A DNA stretch of 20,964 bases from a virus. The translations under genes were made by a program, and so were the position numbers. Under the pieces are notes generated by a model, which saw only the letters and a program-made list of their open reading frames with translations, was not told where the DNA came from and searched no databases. Positions 6,860 through 14,372 of this stretch are shown piece by piece (position 1 is the first letter of the stretch; each line of letters opens with the position of its first letter). The stretch is from positions 1-20,964 of IMG/VR virus record IMGVR_UViG_3300042923_000979. One strand, given 5' to 3'.

Positions 6860-7096
6860 ATGTCAAGTACGATTATTAATCCTGATACTATTAACGATGG
6901 TATAGATGGCGCTTTAAGATTTTGTAACCAGTTATTAATGACATTACTAAAAATAAAAGAGATAAAAGCTTTACTTATAGGATCTTTCATCTTGTATATA
7001 CTTTATCTTATACTACGAAATAATGGTTTTTCTAGAAACAAAGCCTCTTTTATCACTGATTTTATAGACATTATTAGCAGCTTGTTTGGTAAGTAA
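6860..7096 (+). CDS. Small predicted membrane protein on the opposite strand (78 aa)
   Basis: A 78-residue protein with one strong membrane segment at about 34-54 (IKALLIGSFILYILYLILRN) and amphipathic helices before and after it (FCNQLLMTLLKIKEI; FITDFIDIISSLFGK). The ribosome site GGAGGTGTTGTT is well placed before ATG. It is the only plus-strand gene inside a long minus-strand region, and its TATAAT box is flanked by a dyad. That suggests expression independent of the lytic operons, for example in the lysogen. It resembles no family I recognise. A superinfection-exclusion protein, holin-like protein or small toxin are all possible; none is demonstrated. Confidence 0.65.
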   Translation: MSSTIINPDTINDGIDGALRFCNQLLMTLLKIKEIKALLIGSFILYILYLILRNNGFSRNKASFITDFIDIISSLFGK

Positions 7097-7111
7097 CTCA
7101 ATCAGAGCTAA

Positions 7112-7891
7112 TTAATAATTCATCCATACCGTTTCAATTCTTTTTAGTCCATATTCTGCATTAGTATTAAAACTAACTTTATTCCAATCTTTTAAGTACT
7201 GATTATACATATCTGATTCATACCCACTAATCATAATTTGTGCTTTTGACTGCAGTAATGTCTGTAATAATTCTTCGTGATCTAGATCAGTCATTTCGTA
7301 CTTATACTGCTTTGCTGTCCTGGTACCTAAAATATAAGGCGGATCAATATACATAAATACCTTTGAATAATTAAACCGTTGTATAACTTCTAATGCAGGT
7401 CTATTTTCTATCTGTACACATCTAAGCCGTTCTGCAATCTCAATAACCCAATCCGGTAGACGGTACCAGTTCCACATTGCGTACATTCGTTCCCTGCCTT
7501 GTACATCATTCTTCCAACCAACCTTATACCCATTAGTCCTAAATCCATGGCCTTGCCAACATTTAACTAAAAATCCTGCAGCTTTTTCAAATGCAGATAC
7601 ACATATTGCTCCTTCTGGAATCTCAAACTGCCTATCATATTGTTCTCTTGAAAATGGAGTTGTCATTACAAGTCTGGCCAACTTTTCCGAATCCTTTTGA
7701 ATACAATTAAAAAGATTTACAACATCATTATCTAAGTCGTTTATCATTTCGATATTACTAGGCTGCTTTTTAAAGAAAACTGCTCCACTGCCAAGATATG
7801 GCTCCACATATGTATGATGATCTGGTATTAAATTTATTATTTTGTCAGCCAATCTCCATTTACTTCCTGGATATTTTAATACTGTATTCAT
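7112..7891 (-). CDS. DNA adenine-N6 methyltransferase (Dam/D12 class)
   Basis: Transfers a methyl group from S-adenosylmethionine to adenine in a short DNA target. Motif order fits the D12 (alpha) class: LKYPGSK at 5-11, the SAM-binding motif I in EPYLGSGAVFF at 30-40, INDLDNDVVNLF at 50-61, and the catalytic DPPY at 183-186 followed by LGTRT. The length of 259 residues is normal and the protein appears complete. ATG with AAGGAG ten bases upstream, directly after the gene at 7904. It stands alone with no restriction enzyme nearby, so it is probably an anti-restriction or regulatory methylase of the phage. The target site cannot be read from the sequence; GATC is the usual one in this class. 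Confidence 0.93.
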   Translation of the reverse strand: MNTVLKYPGSKWRLADKIINLIPDHHTYVEPYLGSGAVFFKKQPSNIEMINDLDNDVVNLFNCIQKDSEKLARLVMTTPFSREQYDRQFEIPEGAICVSAFEKAAGFLVKCWQGHGFRTNGYKVGWKNDVQGRERMYAMWNWYRLPDWVIEIAERLRCVQIENRPALEVIQRFNYSKVFMYIDPPYILGTRTAKQYKYEMTDLDHEELLQTLLQSKAQIMISGYESDMYNQYLKDWNKVSFNTNAEYGLKRIETVWMNY

Positions 7892-7903
7892 CTTTTTCTC
7901 TCC

Positions 7904-8278
7904 TTAATCAAAAGTTATTACTAACCCTAACTCATTTTTAACTCTCTCCAACATATCAGTGGTATCTCCGTCCTTAGAGCATATCTCTTCAACTTTCGCA
8001 TCAAACGTCTCTTTAAACTTCCTAACTTGCATCTTACCCATTCCAAATTCATCAAGTAAAGTTATCAAAGCAACTGCTATAGCCATTTTGGTTGAATGTA
8101 CTTGCATTTCTTTTATAATTTTCTCAACCTCTGATTTTTTAAGAGTTGATGATATTCCTGTTATATTTCTGTATTTGATTTCTTCTTCTAGTGCTTCGAT
8201 TCCTTTTTCTTTAGCAATATCCAGTGCTAATAACAAACCTTGATTCCTGCCTTGCATTAGGTTATTTAGTTTCGCCAT
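7904..8278 (-). CDS. Conserved phage protein of unknown function (124 aa)
   Basis: A helical, charged protein with the opening GRNQGLLLALDIAKEKGIEA followed by LEEEIKYRNITGI, a pattern I associate with uncharacterised proteins of clostridial phages. The middle holds TLKKSEVEKIIKEM and a short hydrophobic helix (MAIAVALITLLDEFGMG). Two adjacent ATG codons exist; AGGAGG is 6 bases from the second (8278) and 3 from the first (8281), so I took the second. It overlaps the end of the DUF551 gene upstream and is followed 12 bases later by the methyltransferase, so it belongs to the same operon. Function unknown. Confidence 0.75.
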   Translation of the reverse strand: MAKLNNLMQGRNQGLLLALDIAKEKGIEALEEEIKYRNITGISSTLKKSEVEKIIKEMQVHSTKMAIAVALITLLDEFGMGKMQVRKFKETFDAKVEEICSKDGDTTDMLERVKNELGLVITFD

Positions 8279-8627
8279 CATAATCCTCCTTATATGGTTG
8301 AGGTAGTGGTTGCCAAGCTATAATTTTATGCCTTGTGAATGGGAATCCAAATGTATCTTCTGAATTAGGTAAAAACCAGAACCCATTATGGCAAGCCCCT
8401 ACTGTATGCATAGTTCCGTTTCTACAAATACCTTTTGCATAAACAAATACCGTTTTATTGCTTTCTGGCAATCTCTCACTTACTGGAATCCAACTGTTTG
8501 TTAGTTGCTTTTCAAGCGTAGTTTTAATGATATTAAATACCAATTCATTAACGTGTCTTGCTAACATATCTCCACTTTGCAATCTTTTTACTGTGCGTAA
8601 AGCAATTTCAATCTCTTGATTAGTCAT
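8262..8627 (-). CDS. DUF551-domain phage protein (121 aa)
   Basis: The C-terminal half has the DUF551 signature: NSWIPVSERLPE at 44-55, then VFVYAKG, then a Trp-containing core (NGFWFLP) ending in HKIIAWQPLPQPY. The N-terminal 43 residues are a separate helical segment (EIEIALRTVKRLQSGDMLAR). DUF551 proteins are common small early proteins of phages; their biochemical role is not known. Start ATG overlaps the upstream stop as ATGA (8624-8627), implying translational coupling, and GAGGAG is upstream. Confidence 0.87.
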   Translation of the reverse strand: MTNQEIEIALRTVKRLQSGDMLARHVNELVFNIIKTTLEKQLTNSWIPVSERLPESNKTVFVYAKGICRNGTMHTVGACHNGFWFLPNSEDTFGFPFTRHKIIAWQPLPQPYKEDYDGETK

Positions 8628-8878
8628 TCTTCTACGCTCCTCACACTTTCCAACATCTCCAACACAAGGCTTACACTATATGTATCATCTTTGTTAAAGT
8701 CTTTTTTGATGTCCGTAATCAGATTATTAAGTTCTCTTTGCTTTTCCACTACCTTAATCGCAATGTCAAGTGCCTCTATATCCGCTGTCCATATCTCATC
8801 CGCATATACGCCCTTTGCGTGACATTCGCTGTTTTGTCTTAGGCTTTTTAGTTGGCTTATTACTTCTTGGTTGTTCAT
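8624..8878 (-). CDS. Small phage protein of unknown function (84 aa)
   Basis: Helical protein with an N-terminal MNNQEVISQLKSLRQ and WTADIEALDIAIKVVEKQ, a pattern seen in many short phage early proteins without known function. Tandem ATG codons at 8881 and 8878; the G-rich ribosome site AGGGGGG fits the second better. Its stop overlaps the DUF551 start (ATGA). It lies just downstream of the small zinc-finger gene at 8890. Confidence 0.75.
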   Translation of the reverse strand: MNNQEVISQLKSLRQNSECHAKGVYADEIWTADIEALDIAIKVVEKQRELNNLITDIKKDFNKDDTYSVSLVLEMLESVRSVEE

Positions 8879-8889
8879 CATATACCCCC

Positions 8890-9051
8890 CTAGCTCTTAT
8901 TAGTTTTCAAATACTCATTCATACAATGATTATCTATGTGTATTTCCGATTTTCGTCTAGTTTTAATCACTATGTGGTCGCCTGATATTTCTTTCCCACA
9001 CAAAAGACAAAAGTAAATTTTTGTTTCTTTCTTTACTTCTAGAGCTTTCAT
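8890..9051 (-). CDS. Small zinc-finger-like phage protein (53 aa)
   Basis: A 53-codon ORF starting with ATG, with AGGAGG six bases upstream. It carries YFCLLCGKEI and, about 27 residues later, IDNHCMNEYLK, giving a CxxC ... HC pair that could bind zinc. It fills the gap between the genes at 8624 and 9067 with tight operon spacing (its stop sits 11 bases before the next start), supporting a real gene. Function unknown. Confidence 0.7.
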   Translation of the reverse strand: MKALEVKKETKIYFCLLCGKEISGDHIVIKTRRKSEIHIDNHCMNEYLKTNKS

Positions 9052-9066
9052 TTCATCCCTCCTGTT

Positions 9067-9279
9067 TTACACTTTATACTCCCTTTCAAGCTGCTCTATC
9101 ACTAGCAAAGTCATTTTCTTGCAAATTGGATCATCATATTTTTTATATAACTCCTCTGCTTCTAAACATACTTTGTCCCAGTTCTCAACTGTATTTTCCA
9201 TACCGTGATATTTTGTATATAGGTTATAAGTATCTTTGAATACATCTTTTACGATTAAGTTAATTGATTTAGTGTCCAT
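9067..9279 (-). CDS. Small phage protein of unknown function (70 aa)
   Basis: Acidic and basic helical protein: MDTKSINLIVKDVFKDTYNL, then WDKVCLEAEELYKKYDD and LLVIEQLEREY. The open frame extends upstream to 9336, but that part reads through the GTAACC repeat cluster (KSGYKRLKSGYKRK) and is unlikely to be coding. ATG at 9279 has AAAGGA about 10 bases upstream. It is the first gene after the candidate origin. Confidence 0.65.
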   Translation of the reverse strand: MDTKSINLIVKDVFKDTYNLYTKYHGMENTVENWDKVCLEAEELYKKYDDPICKKMTLLVIEQLEREYKV

Positions 9280-9299
9280 TTTTATCAAATCCTTTCGTT

Positions 9300-9522
9300 T
9301 GTAACCACTTTTTAGCCGTTTGTACCCACTTTTCAAGGTCTGTAACCAAGCAATCGGTTACGCTCAAAGCATTGATTTTACTGTGTTTCTTTCAGGTGTA
9401 ACCAGTGTAACCACCATTTTGTATATACTATATATAAACCCTTTGTTGTTAGAATTTTTCAAAATAGTTAACTCTATATATAGGTACCTTATTTTTACTG
9501 GTTACACTGATTACGCGGTTAC
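9300..9522. repeat. GTAACC/GGTTAC motif cluster around an AT-rich core: candidate replication origin
   Basis: About 240 non-coding bases downstream of the DUF927 gene. GTAACC or its complement occurs at 9301, 9342, 9356, 9398, 9407, 9500 and 9517 (first base), with near-copies GTACCC at 9322 and GATTAC at 9509. The two leftmost copies are part of a longer direct repeat, GTTTGTAACCACTTTT / GTTTGTACCCACTTTT. Copies on the left face right and those on the right face left, with an AT-rich stretch (about 9415-9495, including TATATACTATATATA) between. This is the layout of initiator boxes flanking an unwinding element. The last copy covers the helicase gene's stop codon. Origin function is inferred. 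Confidence 0.5.
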
Positions 9523-11423
9523 ACAAAAGGCATTTCTTCTTGTTCTTCTTTTGTTAATTTTCTAAATTCTTCATTACTTTCATAGCTAGGAGTTTTTAAG
9601 CAAACACACCAACATTGTGCGCCATTAAGCCTTTTTTGTTTAGTATTCCTACCTTTAACCGCATCAAGTTTTCCTTGTTTACTTGCCCAGGAGAGAAAAG
9701 ATTTACTTGAAAAGTTACCTCTTTCACAAATTCGATTAAAAACATTTGATAAAATAATTACATAACCATTTTCAATGGATCCCCAAACTTCACCTTTATA
9801 TTCTCCAGTAAAATTATCCGGCTTAAACTTATTCATATTGATTGCCACCTCTGACATTACATAATCATAAGCACGCTCATTTTCACTAACTTCACCTTTA
9901 TTTTTTAATAAATTGACACAGGTATTAAAGTCTAAATATTCGCCATCTTCAAATAGGTAATCTGTAGCAATTTTATCTGCAGTAAGTAATATTGACATTG
10001 GCAAGATCTGTTTTTCTTCCTTTTCAATCCCCAATTCTTTAGCTCTAGCCAATATTTGAGCATAAAATCCTACCTGTATTTCTTTTATTCGTTCCATCCC
10101 TATTTCATTGATGGCATCTATAAATCGTCTACCGGCAAAGCCGTAATTTTGTTTGATAGTTTCAACAATACCATTACCATTTTTAAATATGTATCCATCT
10201 GACATTTCAACGTCAATTATTCTGTTTACTGCTCCACCCTGCATCGTTTCAGTGACCAAGGAGTGTTCACCATTAGTTAAGATAACATTTCTCCAGGTAG
10301 TAGATTTATTAAGTCCTAAAGTCGCATTTGCTCGGTCTTTACCCTTACCCGAACAAAGCATATATACTAACTCTGAAAAGTCACCACTGAATTTATCTTT
10401 TAACTGAGCCATATCGTCTATAAGCATAGGGAAGTTATTCAAAAAATCTAATCTAAGTTCTAGAGCTGTTACTGTACTTTTAGGATCCGTTATATAATCA
10501 CTTCCCCCAGGAGAGGCCCAGACAGATGCTGCTAACATAATAGCAACCGTTTTACCTTTTCCGGTATCTCCCCAAAGGTTCAGTACGAATGGTAATGCAT
10601 TCAAAGGTTCAATTAAGGCACTTGCCATACTTCCAACAAGGTAAATTTTAGGTTCAAACCGTTCTGATTTTCTTATTTCTCTGACTAAATCTAACCAAAT
10701 GTCTTCATCCCCAACTTCTCGGATGCTTTCATAAGTCTCTTTGAATCTCGTTTCATTATCAAAGATAATCTTCCCCCCATATGGCATAAATTCTTTTTGT
10801 ATCCACCCTAGCTTGCTTGTAGATATTTGAGTACCAATTAAATCGATATTATAATTTTCTATATCCGATAGGTACCTAACTAAATTCCTTGCATCTTCTG
10901 AGGTAACTGATATTCCATAGTCAGCTAAAGCCACAATTTTATTAGAAGAAGCAATAACCCCTTTATCAATTATTATTTCTTTCCATCGATTGCCTTTTTT
11001 GTAGGCTAGTTTTATCTTTTCTTTTCCAGTCTCAGCATTGATTAATCTTTGAACTGGTAATATAGGATGATAACAAGCAAGGATTTCACCTCCGAATGGT
11101 CCAAATGTACGAATGCCATTTCCATTAGCAATCCAGTTTCCACATCTCATTTCTACATATTTACTATTGAATTCAGTCATTCTTTCTAGAGATTCCGGTT
11201 GTTGAACTGTTATTGATTTATTCTCCTTGTCATGCTTAGCCTTGGCTTTGTTATATGCTACTAAAATTCTTTCAAACTTAGTTTTTACTCCTAATTCATC
11301 CGCTCTATCAATAAGGCTCAATAGTAATCTAGCTTTATATATTTCATCATTCTGTTCCATTATTTCGCAGAATATATCATCTTCAAGGATAGATGCGGAC
11401 GTTAAACTATTTATTTCTTGCAA
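9519..11423 (-). CDS. DUF927 replicative helicase/primase-associated ATPase (634 aa)
   Basis: An AAA-like helicase of the DUF927 family, often replacing a DnaB-type helicase in phages and plasmids. The DUF927 core spans about 90-400: GNWIANGNGIRTFG, then LGWIQKEFMPYG, Walker A GDTGKGKT at 285-292, Walker B FPMLIDD at 331-337, a sensor-like RNVILTNGEHS at 378-388 and a possible arginine finger in NRIIDVE (400-406). The C-terminal 200 residues are a helical/winged tail (ending EEMPFV) that may bind DNA. The start is TTG at 11423 with GAGGTGAT six bases upstream; no ATG lies near. It follows the CHC2 zinc-finger gene by 18 bases, so the two probably form a split primase-helicase. The GTAACC motif cluster sits directly downstream. 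Confidence 0.88.
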   Translation of the reverse strand: MQEINSLTSASILEDDIFCEIMEQNDEIYKARLLLSLIDRADELGVKTKFERILVAYNKAKAKHDKENKSITVQQPESLERMTEFNSKYVEMRCGNWIANGNGIRTFGPFGGEILACYHPILPVQRLINAETGKEKIKLAYKKGNRWKEIIIDKGVIASSNKIVALADYGISVTSEDARNLVRYLSDIENYNIDLIGTQISTSKLGWIQKEFMPYGGKIIFDNETRFKETYESIREVGDEDIWLDLVREIRKSERFEPKIYLVGSMASALIEPLNALPFVLNLWGDTGKGKTVAIMLAASVWASPGGSDYITDPKSTVTALELRLDFLNNFPMLIDDMAQLKDKFSGDFSELVYMLCSGKGKDRANATLGLNKSTTWRNVILTNGEHSLVTETMQGGAVNRIIDVEMSDGYIFKNGNGIVETIKQNYGFAGRRFIDAINEIGMERIKEIQVGFYAQILARAKELGIEKEEKQILPMSILLTADKIATDYLFEDGEYLDFNTCVNLLKNKGEVSENERAYDYVMSEVAINMNKFKPDNFTGEYKGEVWGSIENGYVIILSNVFNRICERGNFSSKSFLSWASKQGKLDAVKGRNTKQKRLNGAQCWCVCLKTPSYESNEEFRKLTKEEQEEMPFV

Positions 11424-11441
11424 AAGGTTATCACCTCGTTT

Positions 11442-11936
11442 CTATGTAAGATTTTCTAGTAGGTAAATCTGATATTGTAGCTTGTTATAGCAATATACAT
11501 ATAAATCTGACATTGGCAGCTCTGTTCCCAAAATGATTCGATAAGCAGTAATAAGCCTATGTATTTTCCTCATTTGAGCCTTTTTCTTCATTTCTTCGGC
11601 AATTCTCTGATCGCGTTCTCTTTTAGCTTTATTGGCCTTAACCCAGGTTGTAAAGCTAGGCTTTTCTGCACCACCTAGCAATTCAAAAGCAGTATTAAAA
11701 TCACAATGATTAAAGTGCATAGTAATGTCGAATATGTCCATACTCTCATTGCATTTAAAGCAGTAGTATGTTTCATTTGTCACCTTGGCCGTATAGTTAT
11801 AACCATCGTGACAGATCGCTTTACACCTACCACGTTTTACATCCACACCGTAACTCCTAAGAACATCCGGTACAGTAGTTGTTATTTTAATTTGTTCAAT
11901 TCTTGTCTTATATTCTCCCTTAGTCAAGCCCACCAC
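11442..11936 (-). CDS. CHC2-type primase zinc-finger protein (164 aa)
   Basis: Residues about 20-75 match the DnaG zinc-binding domain: GRCKAICHDGYNY (C38 and C42/H43), then ETYYCFKCNESMDIFD (C59, C62), the 'CFxC' knuckle that reads the priming template. There is no TOPRIM catalytic domain, so it is a stand-alone zinc-binding module, presumably working with the DUF927 ATPase encoded next. The C-terminal half is basic and helical (KANKAKRERDQRIAEEMKKK). Start uncertain: GTG at 11936, GTG at 11933 and TTG at 11927 are all near the AGGAA ribosome site, overlapping the end of the ERCC4 gene by 8-17 bases. Confidence 0.85.
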   Translation of the reverse strand: MVGLTKGEYKTRIEQIKITTTVPDVLRSYGVDVKRGRCKAICHDGYNYTAKVTNETYYCFKCNESMDIFDITMHFNHCDFNTAFELLGGAEKPSFTTWVKANKAKRERDQRIAEEMKKKAQMRKIHRLITAYRIILGTELPMSDLYVYCYNKLQYQIYLLENLT

Positions 11937-12396
11937 TTCCTAGCAGTTCTATTATTTTCTGTCCAGTATGTAACTTGTCACAAAATAGAAACTCACATCC
12001 ATACTTGCGTTCCATTGTAGTCATAATCTTTGACAAAGTTTCACCTGTCATAGCCTTATTTCCATCTTTCAGTCTTGGATTTTGCCACTTGGCCACATCC
12101 TCCACAGACTTAATTTGGTTACTGTGCTCAATCAATATTACTATCTTTATACCGTTCTCTTGTGCTCTCAATAGCTCGGCTCGGAACCTTTCGTGTTGCT
12201 GACACATATTACTGCAAATCTCAGTTAAATTCTGTTTACGGTCAATTATCAGCCTTGGATTATCAAGGGACATATAGTCCCCAACGAATAATTTTGATAT
12301 GTAATGCTTTACCCCTTGCTTACCGAACTCAGTTAATATATTTTTGATTGCTCTCGCTTTTTCTCTCGAGTCAATTTGTATTGTTAGATTACTCAT
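11920..12396 (-). CDS. ERCC4-type endonuclease (158 aa)
   Basis: A structure-specific nuclease of the XPF/ERCC4 fold. IQIDSREK at 6-13, VGDY at 38-41 and LIIDRKQNLTEI at 49-60 give the GDx(n)(E/D)RKx(3-4) active-site pattern, with Asp in place of the usual Glu. CQQHERFRAELLRA and IVILIEH follow, as in other phage members. It probably cuts branched DNA during phage recombination or replication, a Holliday-junction or flap function (inferred). ATG with AGGAGG five bases upstream, 12 bases after the SSB gene. Confidence 0.9.
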   Translation of the reverse strand: MSNLTIQIDSREKARAIKNILTEFGKQGVKHYISKLFVGDYMSLDNPRLIIDRKQNLTEICSNMCQQHERFRAELLRAQENGIKIVILIEHSNQIKSVEDVAKWQNPRLKDGNKAMTGETLSKIMTTMERKYGCEFLFCDKLHTGQKIIELLGSGGLD

Positions 12397-12408
12397 ATCT
12401 TCCTCCTA

Positions 12409-12831
12409 TTAATTGAAAGGCAGCTCGTCTTCCAGACCATCTGGTATATTAATAAATCCGTCTCCCTGAGCTGCACTTGGTTCAGGACGTCTTCCTGTTT
12501 GTGCCTGGCTATTTTCATTTGCTTTACTTTCAACAAATTCTACATTTTCAATAATTACATCAGTGGTATAAATCTTTGTACCCTCTTTTTCATATGATCC
12601 AGTCTGAATTCTTCCGATCAATCCAATTCTTTGACCTTTTCTAAAATATTTCTCTATGAATTCGGCTGTTTTGCCAAATGCTACACAGTTAGGAAAGTCA
12701 GCATCAGGCTGTCCCTCTTTTTTAAAATGTCTATCCACTGCTATGCTAAACTTTGCTACACTTGATCCACCATCTGTATATCTAACCTCTGGGTCTCTTG
12801 TTAATCTTCCAACTAAACTTACGTTATTCAT
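12409..12831 (-). CDS. ssb: Single-stranded DNA-binding protein
   Basis: A classical OB-fold SSB: MNNVSLVGRLTRDPEVRYT, then VAKFSIAVDR, FPNCVAFGKTAEFIEKYFRK, GLIGRIQTGSYE and TTDVIIENVEF, followed by a low-complexity linker (SQAQTGRRPEPSAAQG) and an acidic C-terminal tip, DELPFN. The tip resembles the DDDIPF protein-interaction end, with one extra residue. The length of 140 residues is normal. ATG with AGGAGG seven bases upstream. It covers single strands for the ERF recombinase and the DUF927 helicase encoded beside it. Confidence 0.97.
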   Translation of the reverse strand: MNNVSLVGRLTRDPEVRYTDGGSSVAKFSIAVDRHFKKEGQPDADFPNCVAFGKTAEFIEKYFRKGQRIGLIGRIQTGSYEKEGTKIYTTDVIIENVEFVESKANENSQAQTGRRPEPSAAQGDGFINIPDGLEDELPFN

Positions 12832-12843
12832 GTTGTATTCCTC

Positions 12844-13707
12844 CTAGAATATTCTGTTGATGACTTCAAACAGATATGAATTATCAACTTGCCAGTTTGG
12901 GTCACTTTCTTTTTTCTGTTCCACTGCCTTAATTGCCATATCAAAATAAGCGCTATCTACACCAACTAATTGATCTTTAAGGACTTCAATATTATGTAAA
13001 TTCAATTCATTTAACTGTAGACACATCTTTAAATACTGACCTGCATTGATTGTATAACCGCGATTAATAAACTTTCTCGCCCTGATAATGGAACATAGAG
13101 GATACTTGCTACCTATGTAGTATAGCTCTTTGTTAATAATGCATTCGAGGGCCTTCTGAGGAAGCATAAGCTCGTTATTCCATGAACTCCAGGAGCAAGT
13201 ACAATGTGCAAAGTCATAGTTTTTATGGATTTCTTCAACGTCACCCCAAAATCGAATTACTATCTGAATCTTGTCCGATAAAGTAATTGCATTACTAGTA
13301 AGATAAACCGGACGGTATTTAAGCTTTTCTTCTTGTACTGGCTCTTCATTGGATGATTCAACTTCTGGGAACGAAAGTTTTTCTACTTCTTCGTCTTCTC
13401 CGGCAACTCCGGCACTTTTAATAAATATATTAATTCTTCCGTCTTCTTCCTTTTTGATAAAAGCATGAGTTTTATGTGCAGAATTGAACTTTTCAACATA
13501 ATACTTAGCCACTGTCAAAACAGCCTCTTTTGTTTTAAAATAAACATCATAATCGTGAACTTCTACTCCGGTAAGGAGCGAAACCAATGCTCCACCAGAT
13601 ATAATTGTATTGTTTTTAATTACTTTCTTAACTTCCTTGTCGTCAATACTTTCTATCCATTTATCAAGCTTAGCATTTAATGACTTCTTAATATTTTTAC
13701 TATTCAT
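12844..13707 (-). CDS. Nucleotidyltransferase-fold phage protein (287 aa)
   Basis: The N-terminal part has the polymerase-beta superfamily pattern: NTIISGGALVSLL (GG at 38-39) followed by EVHDYDVYF (D52, D54), the 'GG ... DxD' metal-binding core. The C-terminal half contains LTSNAITLSDKIQIVIRFWG, HKNYDFAHCTCSW and YPLCSIIRARKFINRGYTIN, a block I recall as highly conserved in unannotated phage proteins. A Glu-rich insert lies at about 100-125. The substrate is unknown; nucleic-acid or small-molecule nucleotidyl transfer is inferred. Start ATG overlaps the ERF stop as TAATG, with AAGGAGG upstream. Confidence 0.75.
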   Translation of the reverse strand: MNSKNIKKSLNAKLDKWIESIDDKEVKKVIKNNTIISGGALVSLLTGVEVHDYDVYFKTKEAVLTVAKYYVEKFNSAHKTHAFIKKEEDGRINIFIKSAGVAGEDEEVEKLSFPEVESSNEEPVQEEKLKYRPVYLTSNAITLSDKIQIVIRFWGDVEEIHKNYDFAHCTCSWSSWNNELMLPQKALECIINKELYYIGSKYPLCSIIRARKFINRGYTINAGQYLKMCLQLNELNLHNIEVLKDQLVGVDSAYFDMAIKAVEQKKESDPNWQVDNSYLFEVINRIF

Positions 13708-14372
13708 TATTGTGCAACCTCCTTAGATTTTGTTTTTTCGAGTGCTGACATTACTTTGATAAATAACTCCTCTGTAATCTCTTCTATTTTTTCAACCTTA
13801 TATCTACCTAAAATAGCCTTTTCAGATACACCAGTTCGTTCAAGTTCAGCCTTAATAGTGTTAATTTTGGCTTGTTCTATCTTCTGACCAGCTATCTTTT
13901 GTCGTTCAGCTGCAATCTCTGCCTCTGTCGGTTCTTTAATTTGATTTGGTTTTGTATTTGCCTTTTTAGAGTCAGTATCTCCGGAATTGGTCGAGTCACT
14001 GTCTTTCGTATCATCAATGCAAAATAGCCCATTCAGCGCGTATTTTCTAGCATAAGAAGACGAAGCCCCTGTTACCTGACTTCCGTCCATACCTTTTTTT
14101 GATTCTTCTTCTCTGGCATATGCAATATTCGTAATAGATTCATCGCTTTCACAATCCATTAATGCAGCAGTCGCTTTTACATAGTGTCTTGTACCTATAA
14201 CAACAATTTCATCTCCCACGACAAGGGATGTTTTTGTCTTAGCAAGAAGAGGCTTTAACCCCTCTTGGATATCTTCGCAACTTCTGTAATAATATTTTCC
14301 AAAAAGATTATACTGCCCTTTGGGAGCCTTTAATTCTGTTTGAATGATTTGTAGTTTTTCTCTTAAATTCAT
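13707..14372 (-). CDS. ERF-family single-strand annealing recombinase (221 aa)
   Basis: ERF proteins anneal complementary single strands and circularise or recombine phage DNA. The ERF core covers residues about 1-125: LREKLQIIQTELKAPKGQYN, FGKYYYRSCEDIQEGLKPLL, VKATAALMDCE and SSYARKYALNGLFCIDDTKD, the last being the family hallmark. A Ser/Asp/Thr-rich linker follows and then a C-terminal helical domain (EKAILGRYKVEKIEEITEEL) that probably contacts partners. ATG with AAAGGAGAGG upstream; the start overlaps the DUF1351 stop as ATGA. ERF next to SSB and DUF1351 is a common recombination module. Confidence 0.93.
   Translation of the reverse strand: MNLREKLQIIQTELKAPKGQYNLFGKYYYRSCEDIQEGLKPLLAKTKTSLVVGDEIVVIGTRHYVKATAALMDCESDESITNIAYAREEESKKGMDGSQVTGASSSYARKYALNGLFCIDDTKDSDSTNSGDTDSKKANTKPNQIKEPTEAEIAAERQKIAGQKIEQAKINTIKAELERTGVSEKAILGRYKVEKIEEITEELFIKVMSALEKTKSKEVAQ

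Noticed and set aside
6860-7096. Interpretation of the small plus-strand membrane protein as the phage holin
   Set aside because: A holin already precedes the endolysin at the right edge, and this gene is on the wrong strand for the late operon.
9280-9336. Upstream extension of the 70-residue gene
   Set aside because: It reads through the repeat cluster, giving a repetitive KSGYKR peptide with no ribosome site; the ATG at 9279 is better placed.
9300-9522. GTAACC repeats considered as a CRISPR array
   Set aside because: The units are only 6-9 bases, occur in both orientations and have irregular spacing; no cas genes are present.
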